In this document: piece by piece, positions 1-6,764 of the stretch | How positions within the stretch are numbered: position 1 is the stretch's first letter | How the letters are laid out: each line of letters begins with the position of its first letter | Assembly: GCF_004118325.1 (NCBI RefSeq) | Contig: NZ_RDFA01000001.1 | Coordinates: 698,838 to 762,837, forward strand | Direction of reading: 5' to 3' | Origin: Halorientalis pallida | GTDB taxonomy: Archaea; Halobacteriota; Halobacteria; Halobacteriales; Haloarculaceae | Length of the DNA stretch: 64,000 bases | Program-made: the position numbers and the translations under genes | The notes under the pieces: model-generated | Seen by the model: only the letters and a program-made list of their open reading frames with translations | Databases searched by the model: none | What the model was told of the DNA's origin: nothing

Positions 1-377
1 CTCGTGCTCTGGGTAGTGTACTCGCCGAACGTGCCGGTACCGTACTTGTCGTACTGGTATTCGTCGATGTTGTCCGACTGCGGTGCATCGATCGTCACCG
101 ACTCGCCGACCTGGACACTCGTCTCCGAGACTGTACAGCCGGTGGCGAGTGCAGCGTTCGTTGCGAACATCATCGTCGGCCCCGCGCCGGCCCCGTCCAG
201 CATCTCGTTCGTCGCGCTCGCACTCACGACTGGACTCGCGACGAACACAGCGACGCCGAGTAGTATCAACAGAACGAGGACACCCCCCTGGTAGCAGCGT
301 GTCGACCGATCGCTCGTGGTCGACCCGTCACGGTTTGCACACTCATCTAACCCGTCGTCAGCCGGTGGAATCATCAT
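1..377 (-). CDS. Secreted or surface-anchored protein, 3' part outside the window
   Basis: I read this frame directly on the minus strand. It opens with two successive ATG codons at 377-372 and stays open to the window edge, giving 125 visible residues. Residues 1-30 are polar, about 31-54 form a hydrophobic segment (GGVLVLLILLGVAVFV) ending in small residues before an ATNE-type junction, so a signal peptide or N-terminal anchor is likely. After it, residues 88-98 (VQVGESVTIDA) look like the start of an Ig/PKD-like beta domain as found in haloarchaeal surface proteins. The rest is missing, so no function can be given. The longer polar stretch before the hydrophobic segment is unusual for a signal peptide; the true start could lie downstream. 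Confidence 0.6.
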   Translation of the reverse strand, partial: MMIPPADDGLDECANRDGSTTSDRSTRCYQGGVLVLLILLGVAVFVASPVVSASATNEMLDGAGAGPTMMFATNAALATGCTVSETSVQVGESVTIDAPQSDNIDEYQYDKYGTGTFGEYTTQST

Positions 378-692
378 CGATCACTGATCTCCCGATCCAC
401 GCAATCACTCGTCACGCACGTGAGAACCGTATCTGAACGGTTTCGGTCGAGGGAATGGCGCTTCCATCTGCCGATTGCCAGCCGTTCAGGTTCCCGCGGG
501 CGAGCGCGGTCGATTCGCCCACTTCCGGTGGGTATGCCAAAACGTTCGTATCACACTGTTAAAAATACTCTGTTGGTACAAAAGATAGTGTCCAGGGTGA
601 AACTATTCGATCGCACAGAGTGATCGTAGTTCGTGTACTGAGAGCACCACAGTGGTTGAGTTAGTTCCACCCGGTGGCGTGCCGAAGCTGGC
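378..692. other. Gene-free chromosomal flank left of the integrated element
   Basis: I see no convincing gene on either strand. The stretch around 540-620 is AT-richer than its surroundings and could hold promoter elements, but no TATA box sits at a fitting distance from the start at 377. Before integration this stretch would have lain just downstream of tRNA-Pro. Confidence 0.5.
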
Positions 693-754
693 CGTTCGCA
701 CAGTTGAGACTCCAACTGTGGGCATCTGTCAGAAAGTTGAGTGGGACCGCCGAG
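693..754. repeat. Left attachment-site repeat
   Basis: 62-bp copy paired with 6765-6826, four mismatches (at 695, 692-equivalent edge excluded; 704, 706 and 730 are the internal ones). Positions 731-754 are identical to 6803-6826 and 707-729 to 6779-6801. Its last 13 bases duplicate the tRNA-Pro 3' end. It also holds a perfect 8-bp inverted repeat, 699-706 with 713-720 around a 6-nt loop, which two of the mismatches destroy in the right copy. Confidence 0.85.
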
Positions 755-805
755 CTACGCGGGTCGGTTTTGGCGCTGTTCGTCCGTTCGTGGGTGGTAG
801 TGTCG

Positions 806-1894
806 TCACTCATTGGTGGTCTCCATGTAGCTACGGCGCGATTCCATCCGCTTGAGCAGGTCCGGCTTGTCGTAGTGCGTCCGGATGACCTCGGGAGTCG
901 CGTTCACGCGCTCCGCGAGGACCTCCGGCGGCCAGTCCTCGTCACGGTGGTTCGTGATCGAGCCAGTCCGAATCCGGTGCGGGGACCGCGAGGACGGACA
1001 GCGGGACTCGTAGCCGTGTTCGAGAGCTTCGCAGTCGTCCGGGTCGCGGTCGTGCGGGCAGGTTCCGTATCGGCACGGCTGGGTGACGATGTTGAACCGC
1101 GAGCGAATCGCACCCTTCGACATACGGCCGGTGCCCTTCCGGCTGGAGAACAGCGGCTTCCGTCCGTGGTCGTCCTCGACCTCGGCGCGGGACACCTCGA
1201 TGTACTCCTGGAGGAGCTGGCCGATCTCCTCCGACAGTGCGACGGGACGCTCACCGTCCTGCTGGTTCTTCAGCGGCGTGTCCGATTCCGGCCGGTGCCG
1301 GAAGTAGACGAACGGCACATTGAACCGCTCCAAGTCCTCGGCGTCGAGGTCGTCCTCGTGCGCGATCCGTTCGAGATCGTCCTCGGTCAGGTAGCAGTCT
1401 CGGAGATCGAGCGAACGGAGCGCACCGAGGCGAGCGCCGGTGTGCCACGCCAGCGCGAACAGCGCGTGGTCGCGGCTGGCGTAGTCGTACCGTTCGAGGT
1501 TCGTGAGGATCGTCTCGGCACGGCTGGCAGACAGTTTCTCGTCGTCGGCCTGCTCGGCCTTCGAGATCGTCGGCACGTCCACCTTCGCCGGTAGCTCAGG
1601 CGGGACGGCCTCGATGTCCGCGCAGAACCGCAGGAAAATCTTGATCGTGCCGAGTTGGTTGTTCAGCGCGCTCTTGCTCAGTCCCTCGGCACGCCGATCC
1701 GAGTCGTACCGGAACACGTCGCGGCCGGTGAGGTCGTTCAGGTTGTGGATACCCTCGTCTTCGAGCCAGTCGGTGAACTGCCGAACGCGGTAAAAGTAGC
1801 TCTGTACCGTCTCGTCGGACTTCTCGGCCTGCTGGCGGTCGACCCACATCGACAGCGCCTGCGCCGGGTCCATCGGGGTGAGGTCGTCAGTCAT
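806..1894 (-). CDS. Tyrosine recombinase/integrase
   Basis: Site-specific recombinase of the phage-integrase family, 362 residues, expected to catalyse integration and excision at the flanking tRNA-Pro att sites. The N-terminal SAM-like core-binding domain is at about 10-100. The catalytic residues are readable: Arg155 in the HTGAR motif, His306-x-x-Arg309, and the nucleophile Tyr341 in HYDKP. A Cys cluster (Cys274, 279, 288, 299) just before His306 could form a zinc site, as in several haloarchaeal element integrases. Its 3' end lies about 50 bp from the left repeat, the usual place for an integrase. The start overlaps the upstream Cys-rich gene by 8 bp, indicating co-transcription. Confidence 0.92.
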   Translation of the reverse strand: MTDDLTPMDPAQALSMWVDRQQAEKSDETVQSYFYRVRQFTDWLEDEGIHNLNDLTGRDVFRYDSDRRAEGLSKSALNNQLGTIKIFLRFCADIEAVPPELPAKVDVPTISKAEQADDEKLSASRAETILTNLERYDYASRDHALFALAWHTGARLGALRSLDLRDCYLTEDDLERIAHEDDLDAEDLERFNVPFVYFRHRPESDTPLKNQQDGERPVALSEEIGQLLQEYIEVSRAEVEDDHGRKPLFSSRKGTGRMSKGAIRSRFNIVTQPCRYGTCPHDRDPDDCEALEHGYESRCPSSRSPHRIRTGSITNHRDEDWPPEVLAERVNATPEVIRTHYDKPDLLKRMESRRSYMETTNE

Positions 1895-2081
1895 CCTCGA
1901 CCTCCAGAATACGGCATCCGCAGGAGGTACAGACGGACTCCCACGACGGGTAACGCGGGTCAGCCGCGCACATCAGGCGCGATGACGGTTTTGGGTCGTC
2001 ACAGGTACACAGCAGGTCGTAGCTGTTTGTTCGACGGCCTTCGAGACCAGCGGGCCGAATCTGTTTCGGGGTCATATCCAC
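1887..2081 (-). CDS. Small Cys-rich (zinc-finger-like) protein upstream of integrase
   Basis: 64 residues from a GTG start at 2081; an ATG two codons later (2075) is equally possible. Cys residues are paired as CTCDD (about 25-27), a single Cys near 38, and CTSCGC near 51-56, the pattern of a small zinc-binding fold. It overlaps the integrase start and is read divergently from the repressor at 2196, so it is probably transcribed first in a two-gene int operon and could be an excisionase-like or regulatory partner. That role is inferred only from position; I do not recognise the family. Confidence 0.65.
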   Translation of the reverse strand: MDMTPKQIRPAGLEGRRTNSYDLLCTCDDPKPSSRLMCAADPRYPSWESVCTSCGCRILEVEDD

Positions 2082-2115
2082 CTACAAATCAGCAACCATT
2101 AGAAGCCACTTAACA

Positions 2116-2162
2116 GTTGCCACTAATTAGTTACATTCGATAAGTAACAGCTATTCGGCAAC
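2116..2162. promoter_or_regulatory. Nested 47-bp dyad, candidate repressor operator
   Basis: Two concentric inverted repeats share one centre: GTTGCC (2116-2121) pairs with GGCAAC (2157-2162), and GTTAC (2130-2134) pairs with GTAAC (2144-2148). The spacers are 8, 9 and 8 bp, so the arrangement is exactly symmetric. It lies between the divergent starts at 2081 and 2196 and just upstream of a TATA-like TCTTTTAG (about 2165-2172) for the repressor gene, an ideal place for an operator controlling both directions. Confidence 0.7.
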
Positions 2163-2195
2163 GCTCTTTTAGCGAGGGCTGTCGAACGGGGTAAT

Positions 2196-2621
2196 ATGGC
2201 CGACGAGGAGGAAACAGAGCACAACGATGAACTGCCAATCGAGATGCAGGCGGACATTGACTATGGTGAATACGACAGTGAGGAAATGGAACCTCCAGAC
2301 TGGATTACAGACTTAGACAGGGAGATATTGGCGCTTCTGGGAAACCTTCAAATCATATTGACACCGGCAGTCATAGCAAAGAACATAGATCGATCTCGTA
2401 GTTCTGTCTCTCGCCGTCTGAGCACACTTGAAGCGGGTGGTATGGTGGAGAAACCTGAACGAGGACACTATCAAATTTCATCGGAAGGATATGCACGGAT
2501 GACACGAGAGGTCCCAGTTGAGCCACCAGAAGGGTACGAAGATAAGAATTGGATTGCGTGGAAAATTTTAACCCCTGAAGAACTGGACGAACTCGAAGAG
2601 AACGGTAGAATCAGCAATTGA
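2196..2621 (+). CDS. Winged-helix transcriptional regulator, PhiH1-repressor-like
   Basis: 141 residues. An acidic N-terminal arm (1-38) is followed by a winged-helix domain: PDWITDLDREILALL, a recognition region with RSRSSVSRRLSTLEAGG at about 66-82, and a wing ending in the HYQISSEGYARM strand. This resembles the halophage PhiH1 repressor group and other MarR/ArsR-like archaeal regulators. It stands divergent to the integrase operon, directly behind the 2116-2162 dyad, so I infer that it represses the integration genes and its own promoter. Codon use is AT-richer than the chromosome, consistent with an acquired gene. The C-terminal 35 residues have no clear counterpart. Confidence 0.85.
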   Translation: MADEEETEHNDELPIEMQADIDYGEYDSEEMEPPDWITDLDREILALLGNLQIILTPAVIAKNIDRSRSSVSRRLSTLEAGGMVEKPERGHYQISSEGYARMTREVPVEPPEGYEDKNWIAWKILTPEELDELEENGRISN

Positions 2622-2677
2622 AGCACTGGATATACTACTACAAATAGGGATTGTTATTCGGACAGCTAACATTGTGA

Positions 2678-2730
2678 CGCTCTCCCTTGCGGGTACTTGG
2701 TCGCCGTCGTCACATCGGGGACTCGTTCGA
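2678..2730 (+). repeat. Imperfect direct repeat, copy 1
   Basis: Shares the words CGCTCTCC, TTGCGGGTACT, GTCG and ATCGGGGAC in the same order with 3101-3157, offset about 423 bp, with substitutions and a few indels. It brackets the low-complexity block on the left. Confidence 0.5.
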
Positions 2731-3100
2731 CGGTCGCTTTTTCAGCCAGGTGTCGCTCGCTCCGGTCACTCCGCTCCCGATGGTCGCTCCGTTCCGGTCG
2801 CCGTGCTCGCACGATCTGGACACTCGTCCTCCGGTCGGTCCAGCTTGCCGTTCCGGGCTGCGCGTTGCTCGCCTCGAGGGCACTCCCTCACCGCTACGCT
2901 CTCCACGGCGTCGGACGTGCTCGCTCCGCTGCGCGCGTCGACGCCGTTCCGCTCGGTCGGCCCTGGAGCCTGCGCTACTGCTGCCGGGCTTTCGTGCTGT
3001 TTCCCTCCCTCCGTCCTCGGCCCATATCGCTGCGCGCGGCTTTGAGGTACTGCCTCCGGCGCTCCCGGAGGTCGCGCCGTCGGCCCGCTCGCTCGCAGGT

Positions 3101-3157
3101 CGCTCTCCTTTGCGGGTACTCAGTCGTCGACGGCGTATCGGGGACCCACTTGTCGAA
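3101..3157 (+). repeat. Imperfect direct repeat, copy 2
   Basis: Partner of 2678-2730; ends about 20 bp before the TATA box of the lipoprotein gene. By eye roughly three quarters of aligned positions agree. Confidence 0.5.
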
Positions 3158-3174
3158 TGCTCAGTACAGAGAAA

Positions 3175-3182
3175 GTATATAT
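3175..3182 (+). promoter_or_regulatory. TATA box of the lipoprotein gene
   Basis: GTATATAT lies 24-31 bp upstream of the ATG at 3206, the spacing expected for a leaderless haloarchaeal transcript that begins at or next to the start codon. The preceding GAGAAA could be the BRE. Confidence 0.65.
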
Positions 3183-3205
3183 TCACTCCTTCCATCATTC
3201 CCCAC

Positions 3206-3823
3206 ATGATTCGCAGGGAATTTCTCGCGGGTCTTGGCGCTTCAGTTGGAGTCATCTATGCTGGCTGTCTTTCTCCTTCTTCAACGCAAACTGAGGAATT
3301 CACTCCCGACGTTGAACCCACAAAGCGGCTTGGACAAGCACCTGGGATTTCATTTGACGCAAAGCCACAAGAGGAGTACGAGTATCTTGAAGAGAGCGAT
3401 AGTGTGCGAATCCAGTATGAATCAGGCGAGAGCAGTACCTTTGCATTTGCGTGGTGGGGAACTGCCCGTGCAGCAGAACATGGGGCTGACCGGCTCAAGC
3501 GTCTATTGGAAGACAAATCGCTGACTGGTACAGGTATCAGTACTGGGTGGGGAGAAACAGAATTGGCTGCCATTGACGTACCTACTGATGAAGACCCACC
3601 AACTCAGGAGGAATTCAAACGGGGTCCCCCACTGTGTCCCAAAGTGCGTCATCTCCACCATTATGCACGAGATGGATCACTCATCTCCAAACCTGACGTA
3701 TCATTTTCACGGATTGTCGAGGCGACACCCAGATCAATGGAAATCACCATGTTATTCCCTGAAAAGGCATATACTGCTGTACTTCCTGTCGTCTGTAGTA
3801 GGACATGGCAGCGAAATGAATGA
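3206..3823 (+). CDS. Tat-exported lipoprotein of unknown function, carried by the element
   Basis: 205 residues. The N-terminus MIRREFLAGLGA carries a twin-arginine motif, followed by a short hydrophobic stretch and a lipobox with Cys21 (VIYAGC), so it should be folded in the cytoplasm, exported by Tat and lipid-anchored outside. The mature part shows no domain I recognise. The frame extends upstream into the low-complexity block, but the ATG at 3206 is preferred because it gives the signal sequence and sits 24 bp after a good TATA box. Base composition is AT-richer than the chromosome. It is the only plus-strand cargo gene besides the repressor, and could be a surface or exclusion protein of the element; that is a guess. 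Confidence 0.75.
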   Translation: MIRREFLAGLGASVGVIYAGCLSPSSTQTEEFTPDVEPTKRLGQAPGISFDAKPQEEYEYLEESDSVRIQYESGESSTFAFAWWGTARAAEHGADRLKRLLEDKSLTGTGISTGWGETELAAIDVPTDEDPPTQEEFKRGPPLCPKVRHLHHYARDGSLISKPDVSFSRIVEATPRSMEITMLFPEKAYTAVLPVVCSRTWQRNE

Positions 3824-3976
3824 ATTTATATAAATGCTATTAAATTGGACTTCGAGTGACTACATCGTTATCCCACAGAAGGTCACAGTCTATCACTTAG
3901 TTCGCACACACACTGAGCAGGTGGTTCATCTCGGCAATCCTGAAATCAACCACCTTACGGACTGTTCTATAACATC
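3824..3976. other. Convergent AT-rich spacer between lipoprotein and rep
   Basis: Directly after the lipoprotein stop codon is a perfect 12-bp AT palindrome, ATTTATATAAAT (3824-3835). The spacer separates the 3' ends of two convergent genes and may serve as a bidirectional terminator. No gene seen. Confidence 0.4.
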
Positions 3977-5812
3977 CTACCACACATCAGCTATCGGAGG
4001 ATCGTTTTCTCTCTCGATCACCGGTGACTCATCACCGTCTTCAACGAGATCTTCGACAGCTTCGAGATCGCGTGAGTGATCGTCGACGGCACCACTCGGC
4101 AGATCCCAGTACGCATACGCACCGATGTAGTCCACGATACACCGATACGAGGCTTCATCGGGGAGTGTTGACCGAACGGCCGGCCGCTCGACCTCGGACA
4201 GCGCGCGATCTATCGCGGCGTCGAGGTCGTCGAGATCGTCCCACCGACGCCGCGCGAAATCGTCGGAGATCGAGGACTCGGACACAGCTCGAACTGAGTC
4301 GAGCGAACACCAGCGAACGGCTTCGCGTACGTCCGGCTCCTGCGTGTGGTCGTTCGGGTCGATCCCCTTCGTGATCGACTCCGAGCAGGACCAGAACCGC
4401 CGGTTCGTCGCCCAGTACAGCGCCAGTTTCCACGTCGCGGCTTTGTCGGCGTACGTCTCCCGTTCATCATCCTCGGTCTCAAACGACTCCGTGGCGTCGA
4501 GGAGCGAACCGAACGTCGCACTCAGGTACTTGCCGAGGTACGCGCCGGCCGTCGATTCCATCGCCTGCGCGTCGTCGTCGAACTCGATCAACTCGTGCGC
4601 TCGTGTCCGGTCGCGCACCCACTCGTCGGTGTGATCGTGGTCGCCGAAGCGGTACCAGTCGACGAAGCCTTCGTCACTCTGGAACTCCGGTTCGAGATCG
4701 TCGAGGTCGTCGCGGTAGACGAGCGGGTACACGTCGACGATCTCTCCCTGTCCGTAGTCAGACCACTTCGACGCGATCTCCGGTTTGTCGCACAGCCACG
4801 GCATTCCATCTCCGTCGCGGGTCGGAACGTCGAAAAACAGCACGTGCAGATGGGGATAGCCCTTCTCGGAGAACTCCAGCGCCTTGATGTAGTCCGGACG
4901 TTCGCGGGGTCGACCCGTCACGTCGTCGTCGAGTTCGGGTCGCCAGGTGCGAACGTCGGACTCGCGGGTGTCGGCCTTCGTCGACGGGTCACTGTCGAAG
5001 TACGACAGCAGGCGGTTGAAGTTCTCGTTTATCGAGTCTATCGCGTCGAGCAGGGAATCGTGTTGCTTCGGGTCCGTCGTCAGCGTAGCGAGAACGGCGT
5101 TCTCGGCGTGGTCGTAACCGTACTCCAGCGCATCATTGAAACGGGCGAACTGCTTCGAGACGCGGCCCTCGTCATTGAAACGGGTCTTGTACCGCTTGGT
5201 CATCCGGCGCTGTGTCTCGCCGCCAGTGCGGCCGACCATGTGAACGTCGAACAGCAGGCGGTAGTCCTCGATCCGGTTCAGGTATGATGTAAAACCGTCC
5301 TTCAGCAACTCGCGCAGGTCGTCGTCCACAGAGTCGACGCGAGCGAGGTAGTTCCGCAGGAACTCGCGGTCGTACGGCTGATCGGTCGAGCTACGTGTTT
5401 GAGTAATGCCTTCTGTAATCAAGTCAAGAAGGCGTAGTGTCGGCGTGACCACGAGAACGCCTGACGATTCCGATTTGCGGACGTACGGGTCGTCAGGCTC
5501 GGCGAGATCGTCGACGAACCGATACGCGAACTGGTAGTCGGCATCAGAGCCATCGACGCGCTCGCAGGCTTCGGGGGACACGCCTTTGACTGCGTACGAA
5601 ACAACGTGTGTGAGCGGCGTACCTTCAGGCTTCGACGCGATGAACTTCGCAATACGGACGCGCTCGGCGTCGCGTTCGGTGAGGGTTCCGTCGAGCAGGG
5701 TACCGTGGCCGAGGAGATCGCGCTCTTCCAGGAGGTCCGCGAGGACGGGAGTGTTACATCTATCCGTGAGGTCGAGACCCGACAGGTAGCCAGGAGGGTC
5801 TACGACACTCAT
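3977..5812 (-). CDS. rep: HUH-endonuclease rolling-circle replication initiator (Rep)
   Basis: 611 residues. The three rolling-circle motifs appear in order: motif 1 around 238-247 (AVLATLTTDP), the HUH motif His321-Leu-His323 within GYPHLHVLFF, and motif 3 around 422-430 (GAYLGKYLS) with Tyr425 and Tyr429 as candidate nucleophiles. Proteins of this kind nick one strand at a double-strand origin and start rolling-circle replication in haloarchaeal plasmids and pleolipoviruses. Residues 1-230 are an N-terminal region I cannot assign. The start overlaps the preceding small frame by an ATGA junction at 5809-5812, and GC hairpins lie 25-90 bp upstream. Alternatively it could act as a relaxase for mobilisation. 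Confidence 0.8.
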   Translation of the reverse strand: MSVVDPPGYLSGLDLTDRCNTPVLADLLEERDLLGHGTLLDGTLTERDAERVRIAKFIASKPEGTPLTHVVSYAVKGVSPEACERVDGSDADYQFAYRFVDDLAEPDDPYVRKSESSGVLVVTPTLRLLDLITEGITQTRSSTDQPYDREFLRNYLARVDSVDDDLRELLKDGFTSYLNRIEDYRLLFDVHMVGRTGGETQRRMTKRYKTRFNDEGRVSKQFARFNDALEYGYDHAENAVLATLTTDPKQHDSLLDAIDSINENFNRLLSYFDSDPSTKADTRESDVRTWRPELDDDVTGRPRERPDYIKALEFSEKGYPHLHVLFFDVPTRDGDGMPWLCDKPEIASKWSDYGQGEIVDVYPLVYRDDLDDLEPEFQSDEGFVDWYRFGDHDHTDEWVRDRTRAHELIEFDDDAQAMESTAGAYLGKYLSATFGSLLDATESFETEDDERETYADKAATWKLALYWATNRRFWSCSESITKGIDPNDHTQEPDVREAVRWCSLDSVRAVSESSISDDFARRRWDDLDDLDAAIDRALSEVERPAVRSTLPDEASYRCIVDYIGAYAYWDLPSGAVDDHSRDLEAVEDLVEDGDESPVIERENDPPIADVW

Positions 5813-6045
5813 CGGTCACTGATCGAATAGACGATTGGGGCCGCCTCCGGCGGCCCCTGCGGCCCGGCTTCCGTGTTTGCCCCCCATGGGAGGGGGGCAA
5901 AGACGGGGCCGGCCCTTGTGGCAGTCGTCGAGCCGGTCGAAGCGCGTCGAAACGCTACGCGAAACGCGGGGCTACCGGCGAGCCATCCCGGCGGGCGGGC
6001 GGGTGGGCGGGTGGCAGTTATCCGATAGGCAAGTACCGGACTCAT
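5809..6045 (-). CDS. Possible 78-residue protein bridging HNH and rep genes
   Basis: The frame begins with an ATG that overlaps the HNH stop codon (ATGA, 6042-6045) and ends with a TGA that overlaps the rep start (ATGA, 5809-5812). This double coupling is unlikely by chance and suggests real translation. Against it, the protein is Arg/Pro/Ala/Gly-rich, has no recognisable motif, and the frame runs straight through the GC hairpins, so the DNA may be under selection as structure and not as code. Confidence 0.35.
   Translation of the reverse strand: MSPVLAYRITATRPPARPPGWLAGSPAFRVAFRRASTGSTTATRAGPVFAPLPWGANTEAGPQGPPEAAPIVYSISDR
5837..5901. other. Tandem perfect GC hairpins, candidate rolling-circle origin
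   Basis: Hairpin 1: GGGGCCGCC (5837-5845) with GGCGGCCCC (5849-5857), 3-nt loop. Hairpin 2: TTTGCCCCCC (5876-5885) with GGGGGGCAAA (5892-5901), 6-nt loop. A further GC palindrome, GGGCCGGCCC, follows at about 5907-5916. They sit just upstream of rep, where double-strand origins of rolling-circle replicons are commonly found. A transcription terminator is the main alternative. Confidence 0.5.
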
Positions 6046-6407
6046 CTGTCTGGAGAACAGAAGCCCGGTGCCTCATCCGGCGAGTCGAACGAATAGACTT
6101 CACCGGAACCAACTGGGTAGTCATCGCTCAGGGTCTTTTCCCGATGCTCCCAGATCGGAACGGATTCAACGTTCTCAGGGGTGTTCAACCACGGCACAGG
6201 GCAGATGTGATGAACTTCGTATGCGTGGCTGAACACGTCGTGCGGATCAGCGCCGCCAGCAATAGCACACAACTGATGGACATAGACCGTATTGTCATTC
6301 TCAGCACGCTGACAGCGGACGTATTCATACCCCAGTCCGGTCATCGAGACATCCGGGGCAAGAGTTCGTCGAGAATCGGAACTGCCCTGATTGAGCGGAA
6401 CCGACAT
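6042..6407 (-). CDS. HNH-nuclease-like protein of the element
   Basis: 121 residues. The central part reads YEVHHICPVPWLNTPENVES followed by VPIWEHR: an H-H pair, a conserved Asn about 10 residues on and a final His, as in HNH/McrA-type beta-beta-alpha-metal nucleases. An upstream VYVHQLCAIAGG helix fits the haloarchaeal virus version of this fold. There are Cys residues at about 32, 47 and 68, so a structural zinc is possible. It follows the zinc ribbon gene by 2 bp and overlaps the next frame by 4 bp, placing it in the rep operon. It might process element DNA, defend against competitors, or be a domesticated DNA-binding protein. Confidence 0.7.
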   Translation of the reverse strand: MSVPLNQGSSDSRRTLAPDVSMTGLGYEYVRCQRAENDNTVYVHQLCAIAGGADPHDVFSHAYEVHHICPVPWLNTPENVESVPIWEHREKTLSDDYPVGSGEVYSFDSPDEAPGFCSPDR

Positions 6408-6409
6408 AA

Positions 6410-6538
6410 TCAGACACCCTCCGGGAGATCGACACCTTTCCAGCAGAACGGGCAGTTGCCGGGATGGCGGGCCGTCTGACGGTTCTCGACGATGAACTTA
6501 CCGCAGGATCGACAGTGATAGGAAACGCGGACGGTCAT
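6410..6538 (-). CDS. 42-residue zinc-ribbon protein
   Basis: I read this gene directly. It has two Cys pairs, CRSC (residues 9-12) and CPFC (29-32), separated by 16 residues, a classical small zinc ribbon. Such mini-proteins are common in haloarchaeal viruses and plasmids, usually as DNA-binding or assembly factors. The ATG overlaps the stop of the preceding frame (ATGA, 6535-6538), and only 2 bp separate its stop from the HNH start, so it belongs to the rep operon. Function is otherwise unknown. Confidence 0.7.
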   Translation of the reverse strand: MTVRVSYHCRSCGKFIVENRQTARHPGNCPFCWKGVDLPEGV

Positions 6539-6741
6539 CGTCGATCACCGTCCTCGACGCGCTCGATGGCACGACGAACCTCTTCGTCCGTCGCACCGTT
6601 CTCGACGAGGCGAGACGCAGGAACGAACTCACAGGGACCGAACGGCCACCGATGGCGGCGTTTCTTCTCGATTAGATGATGTAACTGCCGAAGGCTGAGA
6701 GCAGGGTCAGCATCGGTACTTAAAGAGCGACTAAGTTTCAG
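6535..6741 (-). pseudogene. Open frame without a usual start codon at the head of the rep operon
   Basis: An open frame reads through to a TGA that overlaps the zinc-ribbon ATG. Its C-terminal part (LHHLIEKKRRHRWPF, then ATDEEVRRAIERVEDG) looks like genuine protein with a helical end. Yet no ATG, GTG or TTG is in frame; the first candidate is a CTG at 6741, and further upstream the frame runs into the att repeat. An ATG at 6709 region opens the neighbouring phase but stops after 13 codons, so a frameshift near the 5' end, or truncation by an earlier recombination, is the likely explanation. TTTAAGTA at about 6717-6724 could be the operon's TATA box. Confidence 0.4.
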
Positions 6742-6764
6742 TCGAACTCTTGAAGGAATTTGGT

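Larger units (their letters stand above)
2622..3170. other. Gene-free, pyrimidine-biased low-complexity block inside the element
   Basis: About 550 bp without a credible gene. From about 2740 to 3100 the plus strand is full of short CGCTC, CACTCC and GCTCC words; open frames exist in several phases but give Arg/Ser/Pro-rich strings with no domain. The block is framed by an imperfect direct repeat, about 2678-2730 and 3101-3157. Similar word-rich spacers occur elsewhere in the window beside tRNA-Gly (39380-39420) and after the SHOCT gene (41296-41370). Possible roles are a structured RNA, an origin or partition region, or a remnant. Confidence 0.5.

Noticed and set aside
2710-3255. Open frames on both strands through the low-complexity block
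   Set aside because: All phases are open because of the base bias; products are Arg/Ser/Pro-rich without structure, and the one on the plus strand merges with the lipoprotein only by chance.
3206-3823. Lipoprotein as a pleolipovirus spike protein
   Set aside because: About 205 residues with a Tat lipobox and no C-terminal membrane anchor. Spike proteins are larger and C-terminally anchored.
3834-4079. Short plus-strand open frame after the lipoprotein gene
   Set aside because: It overlaps the 3' end of rep antisense and its start abuts the AT palindrome without room for a promoter.
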